Assembly (NCBI GenBank): GCA_900169235.1
Contig: FWCC01000046.1
Span: 62,001-126,000, forward strand
DNA from: Zarea fungicola
Taxonomy: Eukaryota; Ascomycota; Sordariomycetes; Hypocreales; Cordycipitaceae
Length of the DNA: 64,000 bases
Direction of reading: 5' to 3'
Shown in pieces: positions 1 through 10,249 of this stretch. The notes beneath the pieces were generated by a model. The model was not told the origin of the DNA. It did not search any database and saw nothing but the letters and a program-made list of their open reading frames with translations. How positions within the stretch are numbered: the stretch's first letter is position 1; each line of letters begins with the position of its first letter. A program made the position numbers and the translations under genes.

Positions 1-935
1 TTAACCGAAATCGTTCGATTAGCCGTTCACGGTACAGGTATTGGCTTGTGGTTGGCTTGTGTTCAGCCTTGCCCCAACTCGGCGGCAGCCTTATGAAGGT
101 GCCAACATCATCAAGGATAAAGGGGTGTTTTACAATAAAAAAAATGATAATTATGCAGCATAGCACCAACATTGAGAGAAACTATTCTTTCTCCGTACAG
201 TGGATGCCTGTGTTTCTGACGGAAAACTATCCGGCGTGCCGTAGCCACCGCTCGTAGTCAGCCACCGTTCATTTAAACTTTTTGATCGTGTTCAGTCAGA
301 AACCTGGATGCCGAGTTGGTCTTCGGCAGTTTGCAGCCACGCTGATGATCGTGAGCCCAAACCGGCTTGGCTGTGTGAGTGACTCGAGTCAACCCACACT
401 TCATCTGAAAAACAATGCTACCTTTGGCTTAATGCCGCTTTAAGAATTAATAACCCCTGCATTTTCAAAGTTTTTTAGTGCCATTGAGGCTGAGTTCTCG
501 CAACCCCATTGAGCTGCCTCCTTTTGTAGACCATCTTCGTAAGCTTGTCCACATCCGTTCCACACACATTCTTGTTCTGAACACTAGAACCGTGAAAGGC
601 GGCGAGGCTGCTAACCTCTTTTGAGTCACGATGGAACCTTTTAAAACGCCTCGGCCAGCCTTTCTTGGACCAAGAGAACAAGGATGGGTAGTTTTATGTC
701 GGTTTGTGATTTGCCGAAGAAAATAAGGCTGAACTGAGAGAAGAAGACAGGGAGTTGGCCGTGGATACCCTGTCATTTCCCTTTCCAACATCTCTCGCGT
801 CATGGCTCAACAGGCTTGTGAACTTTTCTATTGTAAAAGGACCACTTCATCTTTTCCTTTGTTCTGGTGCGAAAGTTTTGGGATTTTGGGAATAAGAGAC
901 TCTCTGTGTAAAGCAACATCCTTCGTTGGCCTGCC
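1..935. other. Gene-free stretch before the first gene
   Basis: I see no convincing coding sequence or RNA gene on either strand. The open frames here are short, of mixed composition and show no recognisable domain. The last part, up to the ATG at 936, is presumably the promoter and 5' leader of the downstream membrane-protein gene. Confidence 0.5.
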
Positions 936-2963
936 ATGGCGTTGTCTGTGATTGATAACAAGAAAATGGCGCCACTAGCAGTCAACAACAAGAAGGACGT
1001 GGAAATACCGCAACTTCAGAACCGTACCAGTACAGCTGTGTCACAAGAAACAGCTACAACAGTAACATGCTCTGAAGAAAAGGTCGCGGCGGTGACGGTG
1101 CGGCAGGACACTGCCGAGACCAGCACAACGACGTGCTCCAACGAGTCGTCAACCATCTACACCTACGAAGAGTTTCGCCGCGGGAAGCAATTGCGACGCC
1201 TGCTGCTCAACAGCCTCATCAAATGGTTCATCACAGTCACCCTGTGCGTCTCCATCTACGGCGTGCTACTGGCGTACTCGTCTCACGAGGCTCTACTGTG
1301 GCGGAAGAAGCGCGAGTTCAATACACTCATTATCGCCCTCACGATCATGCTCAGTCTCAACATTACGAGTGCTCTCAAGTCCAATGCTATGGAGCTGCAG
1401 TGGTGGCTGCTCAGCCTGCGCCGGTACAAGCCCCGCGAGGCAGACCTCATCATGTCGAGCGAGCACTTTACCACCATGCTCAAGCTCGGCTGGACGACAC
1501 GGCATACCTTGATTCAAATCTTTGTAGCCGTGTTTGTTACCATGAACATTGTAAGTCCACGCGCAACCGGAACAGGATGGAGAGCCGGATATACGTACGT
1601 AGATTCGACTGCGGTGCTAACAACAACCCATTTCCAGGGTTCGCAGATAGCCCTTGCCCTGCTGGGTATTACCTACAACATTAACCCAGCCGACAAGTTT
1701 ACTGTTACGAAACCAGGCTTTGTCTCCATTGCGGATTTGACCGACATTCAAGGTACCAAAGTCCTCTCCCCCAACGGCAGCAAGACGTCGGCTTCCAACG
1801 GATCAGAGGAGGTCAACACGCGACGCTACTCTGCAAACTCGTTTGGCCAAATTGGACTAGCCTTTGGGGAGGATTTCATCTGGAACGCACCGAAGCCAGG
1901 TGCCCTGTACAACCCGGACCTGTCGCAGGTGTTCTTCACTCCTCCGCTGGGCGACAACGACGATGATAATGATCCGACCAAAGTGGCAAATGGCACGGCG
2001 AGTGATGAGTTGGTCGACTACACGTACACATTCATCTTTGCCGAGTCGACACTGAGCAACGCGAGCTACGCCGCCACCGCCATTACCAACCGGAGCGTGT
2101 CCGTCGTCGCCCGCTGCGACAGCTACAAGGTCATTGTCGGCGGCAATGGATCCTCCGCCAACATCACCGTACACAGCGACGAGGGCGACGGCGTGGCTTA
2201 CCTCCCCGTTGCTAACGGCGGCTCCCAGATTCTCTACCTGCACGACCCTCAGCTTGACGCCCACGACACCTGGAGCCACGTCAGCGCCTTTGAGCCCTCG
2301 GACACGGATCCCTGGTTCTACAGCTGCAATGTCACGCTGGGCAACGTCACAAACGGCGTCATCCCCGCGCATTACATGGGCGTCAACTTCACCCGCTATG
2401 TGCCCGCCGCCATCGCCCTGCAAGGGTACGGCGCCACCGAGGTCGGGCTCAGCAACACGACGACCAATTTCCAGTTTCAGAGCTACCCTTCGCAGTCGTA
2501 CTTTGGCCAGCCGGCGGCGGGCAATGGCACGCAGATGGCGCGGCTCATGTCCCGGTACGCCATCAACGCCCTGACGGCGTGCGCGCAGGTCAACACCAAC
2601 ATTGACGCGTGGGGGATGCAGCCCCAGCGCGGTATCGTCCTGGAGATTACACGGTGGCGGTACCTGCACACCATCCTCGGCCTCACCATGGGACTGCAGC
2701 TGCTGGTACAGATTGCCGCGGTGCTGGTCGCCAATCGCGTGCAGGTGCGCGAACAGAGGAGCCTGGCCAACGTGGCCCTCCTGCGTCCGCTGCTGGCGGG
2801 CGTGAGCGACCGCGCGAGCATGGCGCCTGGCAGACAGATTGCCCGGCTTATTGGCAAGGGTGTGACGCTGCGGTATGAGCCCGTCGGGGCGGGATATGAT
2901 GTTGTTATATATAGAGATGGGGGGAGAAGAAACGGCCCACGCCGAGCACAAAAAGCTAGCTAG
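936..2963 (+). CDS. Fungal multispan membrane protein with large extracytoplasmic domain, function unknown
   Basis: Two exons, 936-1550 and 1638-2963, give 646 residues. The 87-nt intron 1551-1637 is a multiple of three and free of stops, so the unspliced frame stays open. Its GTAAGT donor, GCTAAC branch site and TTTCCAG acceptor make splicing likely. The protein has a polar N-terminus of about 90 residues, hydrophobic segments near residues 93-113, 128-148 and 189-220, a long soluble loop with many Asn-X-Ser/Thr sequons, and a final membrane segment near 550-575 followed by a basic tail. The topology suggests a plasma- or endomembrane protein with a glycosylated lumenal or outer domain. I recognise it only as a conserved-looking fungal type and assign no function. 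The 375-residue frame on the opposite strand is a composition shadow. Confidence 0.8.
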   Translation: MALSVIDNKKMAPLAVNNKKDVEIPQLQNRTSTAVSQETATTVTCSEEKVAAVTVRQDTAETSTTTCSNESSTIYTYEEFRRGKQLRRLLLNSLIKWFITVTLCVSIYGVLLAYSSHEALLWRKKREFNTLIIALTIMLSLNITSALKSNAMELQWWLLSLRRYKPREADLIMSSEHFTTMLKLGWTTRHTLIQIFVAVFVTMNIVSPRATGTGWRAGYTYVDSTAVLTTTHFQGSQIALALLGITYNINPADKFTVTKPGFVSIADLTDIQGTKVLSPNGSKTSASNGSEEVNTRRYSANSFGQIGLAFGEDFIWNAPKPGALYNPDLSQVFFTPPLGDNDDDNDPTKVANGTASDELVDYTYTFIFAESTLSNASYAATAITNRSVSVVARCDSYKVIVGGNGSSANITVHSDEGDGVAYLPVANGGSQILYLHDPQLDAHDTWSHVSAFEPSDTDPWFYSCNVTLGNVTNGVIPAHYMGVNFTRYVPAAIALQGYGATEVGLSNTTTNFQFQSYPSQSYFGQPAAGNGTQMARLMSRYAINALTACAQVNTNIDAWGMQPQRGIVLEITRWRYLHTILGLTMGLQLLVQIAAVLVANRVQVREQRSLANVALLRPLLAGVSDRASMAPGRQIARLIGKGVTLRYEPVGAGYDVVIYRDGGRRNGPRRAQKAS

Positions 2964-3162
2964 CTGGCTAGCTACGAAGTCCAAAAAGTCTCTTTTGCAA
3001 GCACACCTTGCTTTATGTAATATAGTTTAGTTAATCACTGTAACAATTGGTGCTTTGTCTTGCACTCTCCTTGCATAATCTTCTTCAAACCTTTGGTTTT
3101 TGTCGCTGCTAACTAGTAAAGAGAACAAAGTAAATCTATTTTTTTTGTGCGCTCAACGATTC

Positions 3163-4096
3163 TTACAGACCCCGCAGGCTTGTATTGTCACGGTTATCAA
3201 TTGGGGTATATCGTGCCTTCAACACCTCGGCTACCGTCCTCGTGTCCTTGGCCGCCGACTTTTCATATCTCTGATGCAGGGCCTTTTCAACGGCACTCGA
3301 GCCGGTATTGAGCGTCACGCCGTCAATGGCAGCAGTTGCACCGCCAGCTCCACCGGCCGTCAAGCCAACCGCCTCCTTGGCCTTGCCCGCCAGCTCGGTC
3401 GCCTTTTCCTTGCCGCGGCCCAGCAGCGACGACAAAACGCCGCCCGTCTCCTTTGCTGCCACCTTAGCCTCTGCTGCTACCTTGTCTGCCGTTCTCTTGG
3501 TCTGCAGTCTCGCCTCGAGGGCCTTGTTCTGCGCAGCCTCTTCGACGCTGCGGGCCTCGGCCTTGGCCTTTTGGAACGCACCGCGGGCTGAGCCGGCGAG
3601 CGCGCCAGCTTTATGCTCGGCTGCGTCCTTTGCGGATTCGGCAGACTGCACCGGCGTCTCGCCGAGCACGCGGGACCAGAGCGAGCCGGCCTGCGTCTGC
3701 AACCCGTCGCGCACCTCGTCCCAGTCGGTCGTCTGCAACCAGCGGACGGCACGGCCGACCTCGTCGTTCCACTTCTCCTTTAGGATCTCGACCTTGGCAG
3801 CGCGCTGCTCGGCCGCCACCTCGGAGCGGGTCGGGGGCAAGGGCAGCGGAATCGGGTCAATGATGCTCTGGAGCTCGAGTGCCTGCACGCGGAGGGCTTG
3901 TCCTTGCTGCTCGCGGTTGCGCTGGTGGGCGAGGGCGGAGAGGTAGGCAACGCCCAGTGTGAGCGTTACGCCGCCAGTCTATGCGTGAATCAAAGAGGGA
4001 ATATGTTAGAAAAGGACAACAATGTCACGGCCGGGAGGTGGGAGGCTAGGTAGATGAGAGAGGGAAGTCCCGTACAAACCCAGAGACGAAGCCCAT
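3163..4096 (-). CDS. MIC12: MICOS complex subunit MIC12 (Aim5/Fmp51 family)
   Basis: Exons 4096-4076 and 3978-3163 join to 278 residues; the intron 3979-4075 has a GTACGG donor and TAG acceptor. The tiny first exon encodes MGFVSGF, and the join gives an N-terminal glycine-rich membrane segment (about residues 6-25, TGGVTLTLGVAYLSAL). A conserved block around LQSIIDPIPLPLPP follows, then the WNDEV and WLQTTDWD motifs typical of fungal MIC12. The rest is an Ala/Lys/Glu-rich helical region and a conserved C-terminal VAEVLKARYTPID. By family knowledge it sits in the mitochondrial inner membrane and helps link MIC10 and MIC60 subcomplexes at crista junctions. It is divergent from the bL17m gene, with a shared 413-bp promoter interval. 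Identification rests on motif memory, with good fit over the full length. Confidence 0.85.
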
Positions 4097-4509
4097 CGTA
4101 GAGGCTTACAGAGCTTTGCTATGCTCTGAATTTGATTTGTATGGCGATTTATGGTAGGGTTGAGGATCAGCTTCGCATGCTGCGATGCCAATTGGCCGTT
4201 GTTGTGCTACTGGCAGCTTGCTGTCGTATATTTTGCGCAAGTTTGTTGTCGTGCTCTGATGGCAGGGTGGGTAGCGGTTAGGGCGCTGGGAGTAGCGCCA
4301 CTACAGCGGGATTCCAGCGGGCGGTAATTTTCGGCAGCACGCCCCCGTCTCCCGAACCCCAAAATTTCCAGCTTTAGTGGTTTTGGGCCAACTTTTGACT
4401 TCAACTTGCAGCAACAGCTTATTTCGCGAACCACGACGACATCTTGTGCGAGCCACATATCCTCACCAATTGGCTACTCGATACCAAGAACAAGCTCGCA
4501 GCAGATACA
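4097..4509. promoter_or_regulatory. Divergent promoter between MIC12 and mitochondrial bL17m genes
   Basis: These 413 bp separate two divergent start codons, both for mitochondrial proteins. No other gene fits, so both promoters must lie here. I did not identify specific factor sites with confidence. Confidence 0.55.
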
Positions 4510-5168
4510 ATGGCCGGTGGTCTCACCAAGTACCGCCATCTGAGCCGCGACTCGTCTGCGCGACAGGCGCTGCTCCGTGGCCTGGTGACGTCCCTCGTCA
4601 AACATGAACATATCCAAACCACATACGCAAAGGCCAAAGAGGCGCAACGGATGGCTGAGAAGCTTATTACCTTGGCCAAGCGCAACAATGAGCCCTGCAA
4701 GCGGTCAGCGCAGGGAATTCTCTACGTACGTCGCCACCGAAACCCGGAAATGCTGACCCTGGAAACGAAAAATAAAAGTACACTAGAAGCTAACTCGAGA
4801 CATCTTCTTTTTGAAAATAGACCCCTCATCTCCATCTCCCCAAGCTTCTTGGCCCCCTACGAGAAAGATACCAGAACCGTGAGGGAGGCTACACACGCGT
4901 CATTCGAACCGAGCCCATGAACACCTACGATCAAGCCGAGACCGCCATCCTTGAGTTTGTCGACGGCCCTCGCGATTCCCGCTTCATGATGACAGCCAAG
5001 ACTGTGGCCCGTGACCGCCTACTCGGTCAGGACCACACGGACATGACGCTGAATAACATCAAGAAGGTGACGCAGTTCCGTGGTGAGCCTGAGTTCGAAG
5101 CCATGGTGGAGAGATACATGGCCAAGAACAGCAGTATTGGTAAGAAGAACGCGGAGGCGTCAGCTTAA
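4510..5168 (+). CDS. MRPL8: Mitochondrial large-subunit ribosomal protein bL17m
   Basis: Exons 4510-4725 and 4821-5168 give 187 residues; the intron 4726-4820 has a GTACGT donor, a GCTAAC branch and an ATAG acceptor. The start MAGGLTKYRHLSRDSSAR, then ALLRGLVTSLVKHEHIQTT and the K-rich helix ending at LITLAKR, are the hallmark of bacterial L17. The second exon supplies RYQNREGGYTRVIRTEP, the other conserved L17 block. A fungal C-terminal extension of about 80 residues follows, as in yeast Mrpl8. It is a structural protein of the 54S subunit near the peptide exit tunnel. An upstream in-frame ATG at 4444 exists, but MAGGL matches the family start. The neighbour MIC12 is divergent. Confidence 0.93.
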
Positions 5169-5596
5169 GGCAAGAGTACACAAACCGCCAGTAACTTTTC
5201 TTAAAATAATGACTGTTTTTATCGGTGGTGCCAGGGCGATGCAGGTACCGGCTTCGTTGCATGAGGAAAATGTACCATAAACTGTTGATTGGTTGGCCCT
5301 AGCAAAGGGATTGTATTTGTATATTATTTAAACGGAGACTGTCATGCTTTAAAAGACATTTCTAAATTATTCTTCATTATCAATTTCAGGACCACTCGCT
5401 GATGACAATATAGACAAGTCTATAGTGTTAAAGTAAACTCGTGTATCATAGAAATTCTGCGCTTTTCCAAATCGACGCAACTCAGACAACTCTAGCTAAA
5501 TATTTCCACATTAACATTTTTTTCCATAAAAAAAAAGCTTTTCGATATGCTAAGTACAGATCTAAACTAACACGCAAATTTTACAGACGCCCCATA
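5169..5596. other. Convergent 3' interval between bL17m and UTP25 genes
   Basis: This AT-rich stretch holds the 3' untranslated regions and ends of two convergent genes. Runs of T and A around 5515-5540 fit 3'-end processing signals. No coding sequence seen. Confidence 0.5.
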
Positions 5597-7852
5597 CTAG
5601 ATGAAATCAAAGGTATCACCCCTGTCCTGCAGCATCTTGCCCACTCTCTTCGACCCAGCAATGCGCTCCAGCTTCATGGCGTCATACTTTGAAAACAGCA
5701 CCCGGACGGCACCACGACCCGGTTCTACCGTAAAGTCCTGCTCACTCTTGCTCAGGTACTCACCCGCAATCTCTTTGTAGAAAATGGGGTTGTCTGGCAG
5801 GCCGTAAAAGATGACGCGCTCGACACCCTTGATCTGCAGGCGGCGAAAGTGGTGCGCACGCTCCGAATACAGTAGCACCTTGTGGCGGCCCGTGACAAAG
5901 TGTGACCGCGCGCGCGAGGCCTCGGGCACGTCGGTATACTCGGAGATGGCGCCAAACGAGACGCTGCCGACCGTCATGGACGTGGCAAAGTAGTTACGGA
6001 CGCGCACGAAGTCTAGGTACGAAGGGACAAAGAGCAGCGTGCCGGTCGCGTCCTTGGCACGCTTGACAATGTTGGGTACAATGGCGGAGACAAAGTACTC
6101 GAAGCGCGCGTCCGGGTCCTTGTCGAGCGAGTGCGACTGGAAGCGGGAAAACGTCTGCTTGACTTTGACGCCCAGCTGCTGCAGGCTGCCGGCGTATTCT
6201 GGCTGCAGGCGCACCTTGCCCGCCCAGTTGTGGCAGTGGGAGCGTTGGAGCTCGGCAAGCTCGGGCGTGTGGAAGCTGCTGAGGATGATGGTCTGGCGAA
6301 AGTACTTGGCCCAGTCCTCAAGGTACCAGGGCCGCAGGCGGCTAAAGTCGCAGCCGTGGGCGTCCTTGGGTTGCTGGTTCAGGTGCTCGAAGATGTACTC
6401 CACGTGCTCCCAATTTTGCATGAGCAGGGCGTTCGTCTGGTCCGCAATCACCACTTCGATCGAGCTCAAAAAGTCCGAGTCGGGCTTCTTCTTATCCTCC
6501 TCGGAGCCAATCGCCATCCGTAAGCCGAGGGGACTCGCAAAGAGAATGTCGGAGCTGTAAAACTGCGAAAAATACTTGATCGTCTTGCGAGTGAACTTGA
6601 CGCCTAGGCGAAACATGTCATCATCGTTACCTTCAAAGAGCTCTCTAAAGTCGGCTGGTCGGTCTGCGCCAAAGCTGTTGTCCCTTGTAACGTACGATTC
6701 GTCAAAACGTTTGCGGTTCTCCTCCTGGTCGGCCTTGCAAAGTTCACGAATTGTGCGCACCATCTGCGCACAAGAGTTGCGCGTAGGTAGCAGGAAGAGG
6801 ACTTTGGGTCGGGTGAAGCCTTGGTCTCTGAATTCTTGCTCCGTCTCGGCATCCTTAGCGAGTTTGTAGTTGTTTTTAACGATTCGGTCTCGCGTTCTAC
6901 ATTGATGTTAAAAAATTATTGCTGGTAGGATCATAAGGCAGCTGATACTCACTTGAATACATGATTCAGTGCATGGCAGCACACTAGGCGTCTTAAGGTT
7001 TCTGCATTGTCGACGTTGCGGTCACAATACAGTACATCTTGGTAGCTAAACAAGAGAGAGGCAACGTGTTTTTGCGCCTCGTTCAGGCTGGATAGTGTCT
7101 TGGCGGATGCATCTTGTAGTTTGGGCTTTAGCTTAACACTCTTTAGGTCGTGCGTCGAGAATACACTATCAGAGCCAGAAGATTGCAGAGTAGCTCTGAG
7201 AGGGCCCATCAACTTGCGACCTGTCGTCCACTCCTCAATTTTGGCAGCATTTACAGCCTTGGCTGTGCTCAGCTCGTCAGGATGGGCAAAGTGCACATCG
7301 AATGGGTCTGAAGAGCCCTCTTCGTCTTCCGAGTCGTCGTCATTGTCGCCAGCTTCCAGGATCTCCTCCTCCTCTTCTTCCTCCTCTTCTTCTTCGTCAA
7401 CGGAGGCGCCGTCTTGAGCTTCGCCTCCCTCCTCTTCGTCCTCATCCTCATTATCAACAGCTGTGGCCTCAACATCATGGCCTAGTTTCCGCCGTTTAGC
7501 GGAAGGGGCACTAGCCTCTTGAAAGCTTTGTAGCAGTGCCCTGTATGGACGGTTTGGCTGCTGCTCCTCCTCATCGTCGTCTTCATCCGATTCAACATCC
7601 ATAATATCTTCTTCAACCTCTTCATTTCCGCCATCTGAGTCCCCTGATGACTCAGATTCCCTTTGAAAAGTTAGCATGAAACTCAAAAATAGTTATATCA
7701 GAGAGTGCATCTTACATTTCCTCAAGACGAGTATTATCAAAACGTCTTGTAGGGCCGAATCGGCCATAGGATTTGCCTCGGCCACCTCTGCCTCTGCCCC
7801 GTCCTCCTCTTCCGCCTCCACGCCCTCTAAAATGACCTCCGCCACGGGGCAT
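5597..7852 (-). CDS. UTP25: UTP25, U3 snoRNA-associated SSU processome protein
   Basis: Three exons, 7852-7716, 7660-6953 and 6896-5597, join to 714 residues; the introns (7661-7715, 6897-6952) are 55 and 56 nt with GTAAGA/AAG and GTGAGT/TAG ends. Residues 1-35 are Arg-Gly rich ([18 protein letters not shown]), and about 45-150 is highly acidic. From about 270 comes the UTP25 core: [11 protein letters not shown] at the second splice join, [59 protein letters not shown] and [14 protein letters not shown]. It resembles an SF2 helicase fold without intact ATPase motifs, as known for the Def/UTP25 family. It acts in the nucleolus in 18S rRNA processing. The RGG N-terminus is a likely RNA-binding or nucleolar-targeting tail. 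It diverges from eIF3f. Confidence 0.93.
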
Positions 7853-8232
7853 GATTAATGTATTTGAGGAAAATCGAAAATGGTCTGCAAAATACGGTAC
7901 CAAAAAAAGTTCCCAGTCACCTGGCACTCATGGAAAAGAAATCTTTAAATCACTAGCCACAGCAAGAACGGGTCCATTCAACTTTTTGCACCGCCACGCG
8001 GGCTTATCTGGAGTCTTATCTTAGTGCGCACAACCCCAGCGGAGCCCGCCAAACGAGCAAATCCTAAAATCTGGGTGAAATTTGGCGACACTGTGCCAAA
8101 GGGCAGCCCCTCAATTGAGCGAAGAAACTTGCCCAAAACTTGCCCACCTTTTTACTGCATCCGACCGACCACGCCAACGACGACCAAACACAACACCACG
8201 GACCCCCGGTCGCGAGTTTGAATCTGCCCAGC
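7853..8232. promoter_or_regulatory. Divergent promoter between UTP25 and eIF3f genes
   Basis: These 380 bp separate the divergent starts of a ribosome-biogenesis gene and a translation-initiation gene. The part nearer eIF3f is rich in C and A, like a fungal 5' leader. Co-regulation with growth is an inference from the gene pair. Confidence 0.55.
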
Positions 8233-9476
8233 ATGGCCGCCGCTACCGAGCGCTTTATACATCTTGCGCGCCCGTTGGCTCACGCCAACGTTGGCATCCA
8301 GACCAACATTTCACCCCTCAGTGTCAATATTCAGCCCGAGGTGGGTAAAATCTGTCTTCTATGTTTTCCGTCGCAAAGCTGCAAGCTAGAGCTTTCTATT
8401 TACGGCGGAAATTTTCGACGATTTTTTATAAGAATACTGACATATATTTCTTTCTCGAAATTTAGGCTATCCTTTCGATCCTCGATCACGCCGTTCGCCG
8501 CGACGTCCATGATGGCGCCCAACCCACCCGCGTGATTGGTGCCCTCGTAGGCACTCGATCTGAAGATGGCACCGAAGTCGAGGTTCGCTCGTGCTTTGCC
8601 ATCCCGCACACCGAGGAGGAGGACCAAGTCGAAGTCGATGTCGAATACCAGAAGAGCATGCTCGCCCTGACCCTAAAGGCCTCGCCCCGCGAGTCGCTCC
8701 TCGGCTGGTACACCACCTCGCACGAGCTAAACAGCTTCAGCGCTCTCATCCAGAACTTCTTTGGCAGCCCCGACACGGGCACTTTCCCCCACCCCGCCGT
8801 CCACATGACCATCTCTACGGAGCCTGGTGAGGATATCGAGACGCGATGCTACATCTCCGCTCCTGTCGCCGTCAACGCCGAGCGTGCTGCCGACAGCTGC
8901 CTGTTCATCCAGGTCCCTCATAAGATGCTCTATGGAGTCGCCGAGAAGAGCGCCCTCGAGGCTGTAGGCGCCGCTAAGGACGCCGAGTCGCGGTCCGCGC
9001 CCCTTGCCTCCGATATTGAGGGCCTCGGACGCTCCATCGAGCACACCATCGGCCTCCTCGACCGCGTGAGCGAGTGGGTGAATGGTGTCCTCGACGAAGA
9101 CGAGGAGCCCAACAACGCCCTCGCCCAGTACCTCATGGGGGCCCTCTCCCTAGCTCCCAAGGTCGATGCCGCCCAGATCGAGCACGACTTCAACAACCAC
9201 ATCCAGGATGTCCTCATGGTCAGCTACCTCGCCAACAGCATTCGCACGCAGATTGATCTCTCCCAACGCCTAGCCGTGGCCAGCCTCGTTAGTGCCGACA
9301 AGGAAGGTGAAGGCAAGGGTGGTGACGGCGAGAAGGGTGGTAACCAGCGCGGCGGCGGCGGCAAGCGTGGTGGTCGTGGTGGTGCCAGAGGAGGTGGCCA
9401 GCACCGCGAGCAGCGCGAGCCTAGAGAGCCCCGGGAGCCCAGAGAACCCCGTGAGCCTCGGGAGCCTACCGAGTAA
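8233..9476 (+). CDS. eif3f: Translation initiation factor eIF3 subunit F
   Basis: Exons 8233-8340 and 8466-9476 give 372 residues; the 125-nt intron has a GTGGGT donor, an ACTGAC branch and a TTTAG acceptor. The start is [20 protein letters not shown]. An MPN domain spans about residues 25-170 ([42 protein letters not shown]), without the JAMM zinc-protease residues, as expected for eIF3f. The C-terminal helical part includes [20 protein letters not shown] and [20 protein letters not shown], both typical. The last 70 residues are unusual: a Gly/Arg-rich stretch ([12 protein letters not shown]), then about six Arg-Glu-Pro repeats ending in PTE. It belongs to the cytoplasmic eIF3 complex. The match is firm; the tail is the only odd part. 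Confidence 0.95.
9416..9473 (+). repeat. 9-bp repeat array encoding Arg-Glu-Pro triplets in eIF3f
   Basis: Tandem imperfect copies of a 9-bp unit (CGN GAN CCN) encode REP triplets at the C-terminus of eIF3f. Third positions vary (cgg/aga/cgt, gag/gaa), so the array is not freshly duplicated. Confidence 0.7.
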
Positions 9477-10249
9477 ACTCGGAGGCGCGGTTTCTGATTT
9501 CTCTTTCTTTAATGTCTGAAGAAAGGGGTAAATAAAAGAAGAGGCGGATTCATTAACGAAACGAACCCTCTTTTTATTGTGTTATAAGGATTTTATACTT
9601 GTTGGGAACACAAGAGCTGTTCCACTGGCGGTCATTCGTCACAAACCTCACCTCCCTGTGGTTGTATGAGCACTATGGTGTTGATTTTACGAAACTATAA
9701 CGTACACGGAAAATGAGTGACGAAGAGGGGGAGGAGATTCGCGACAGAAAGGCGGCGACTGTACCGGGGAGGCCTTGGTCAGGCAAAGACAGGCCTCGAC
9801 GCCAAGAAAATCTTCATCGTGGCGTTTGGTGGGCTAGGCAAAGATAAAAAGAACAAACCATTTGTTTGGCAGGCTCATACTTTTATAGAAAGAAGAAAAT
9901 GGAATTCAAAAATCATGATAACAGTCTCTTTTTTTGTTTAATTCATGGTGCAGAATGTCATCTCCATTTGAAGCTGTGTGAATACACAGGGAGTTTGGGT
10001 TTGTCGTTTCGTTCTAAAGTATGTTCTTTTCCTCTTTCCCACCCTCTTTTTCCTTGTGATATAATATATATATGTATAGAAGGCCAAATACAACAAGTTA
10101 TCCTAGTCCGCCTTTCTCCTTTCATATTTTTTAAGTCATAACGCCCATATATGCTTTAATCCATGCCATCCATTTGTTGCGCCAGTTCATCAGTTTGCCG
10201 ACCCCCATTTGTTTGTTTTGGATATTTAAAAGTCTCACTTTGCTCCTCA
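9477..10249. other. Convergent 3' interval between eIF3f and R3H/SUZ genes
   Basis: No gene recognised in these 773 bp. The part near 9950-10140 is T-rich and probably holds the overlapping 3' untranslated ends of the two convergent genes. Confidence 0.5.

Noticed and set aside
1857..2984. 375-residue frame on the minus strand opposite the first membrane protein
   Set aside because: It lies antisense to a gene with clear membrane segments, glycosylation sites and an intron; its own composition (Ala/Arg/Gly/Val-rich, no domain) is that of a GC shadow.
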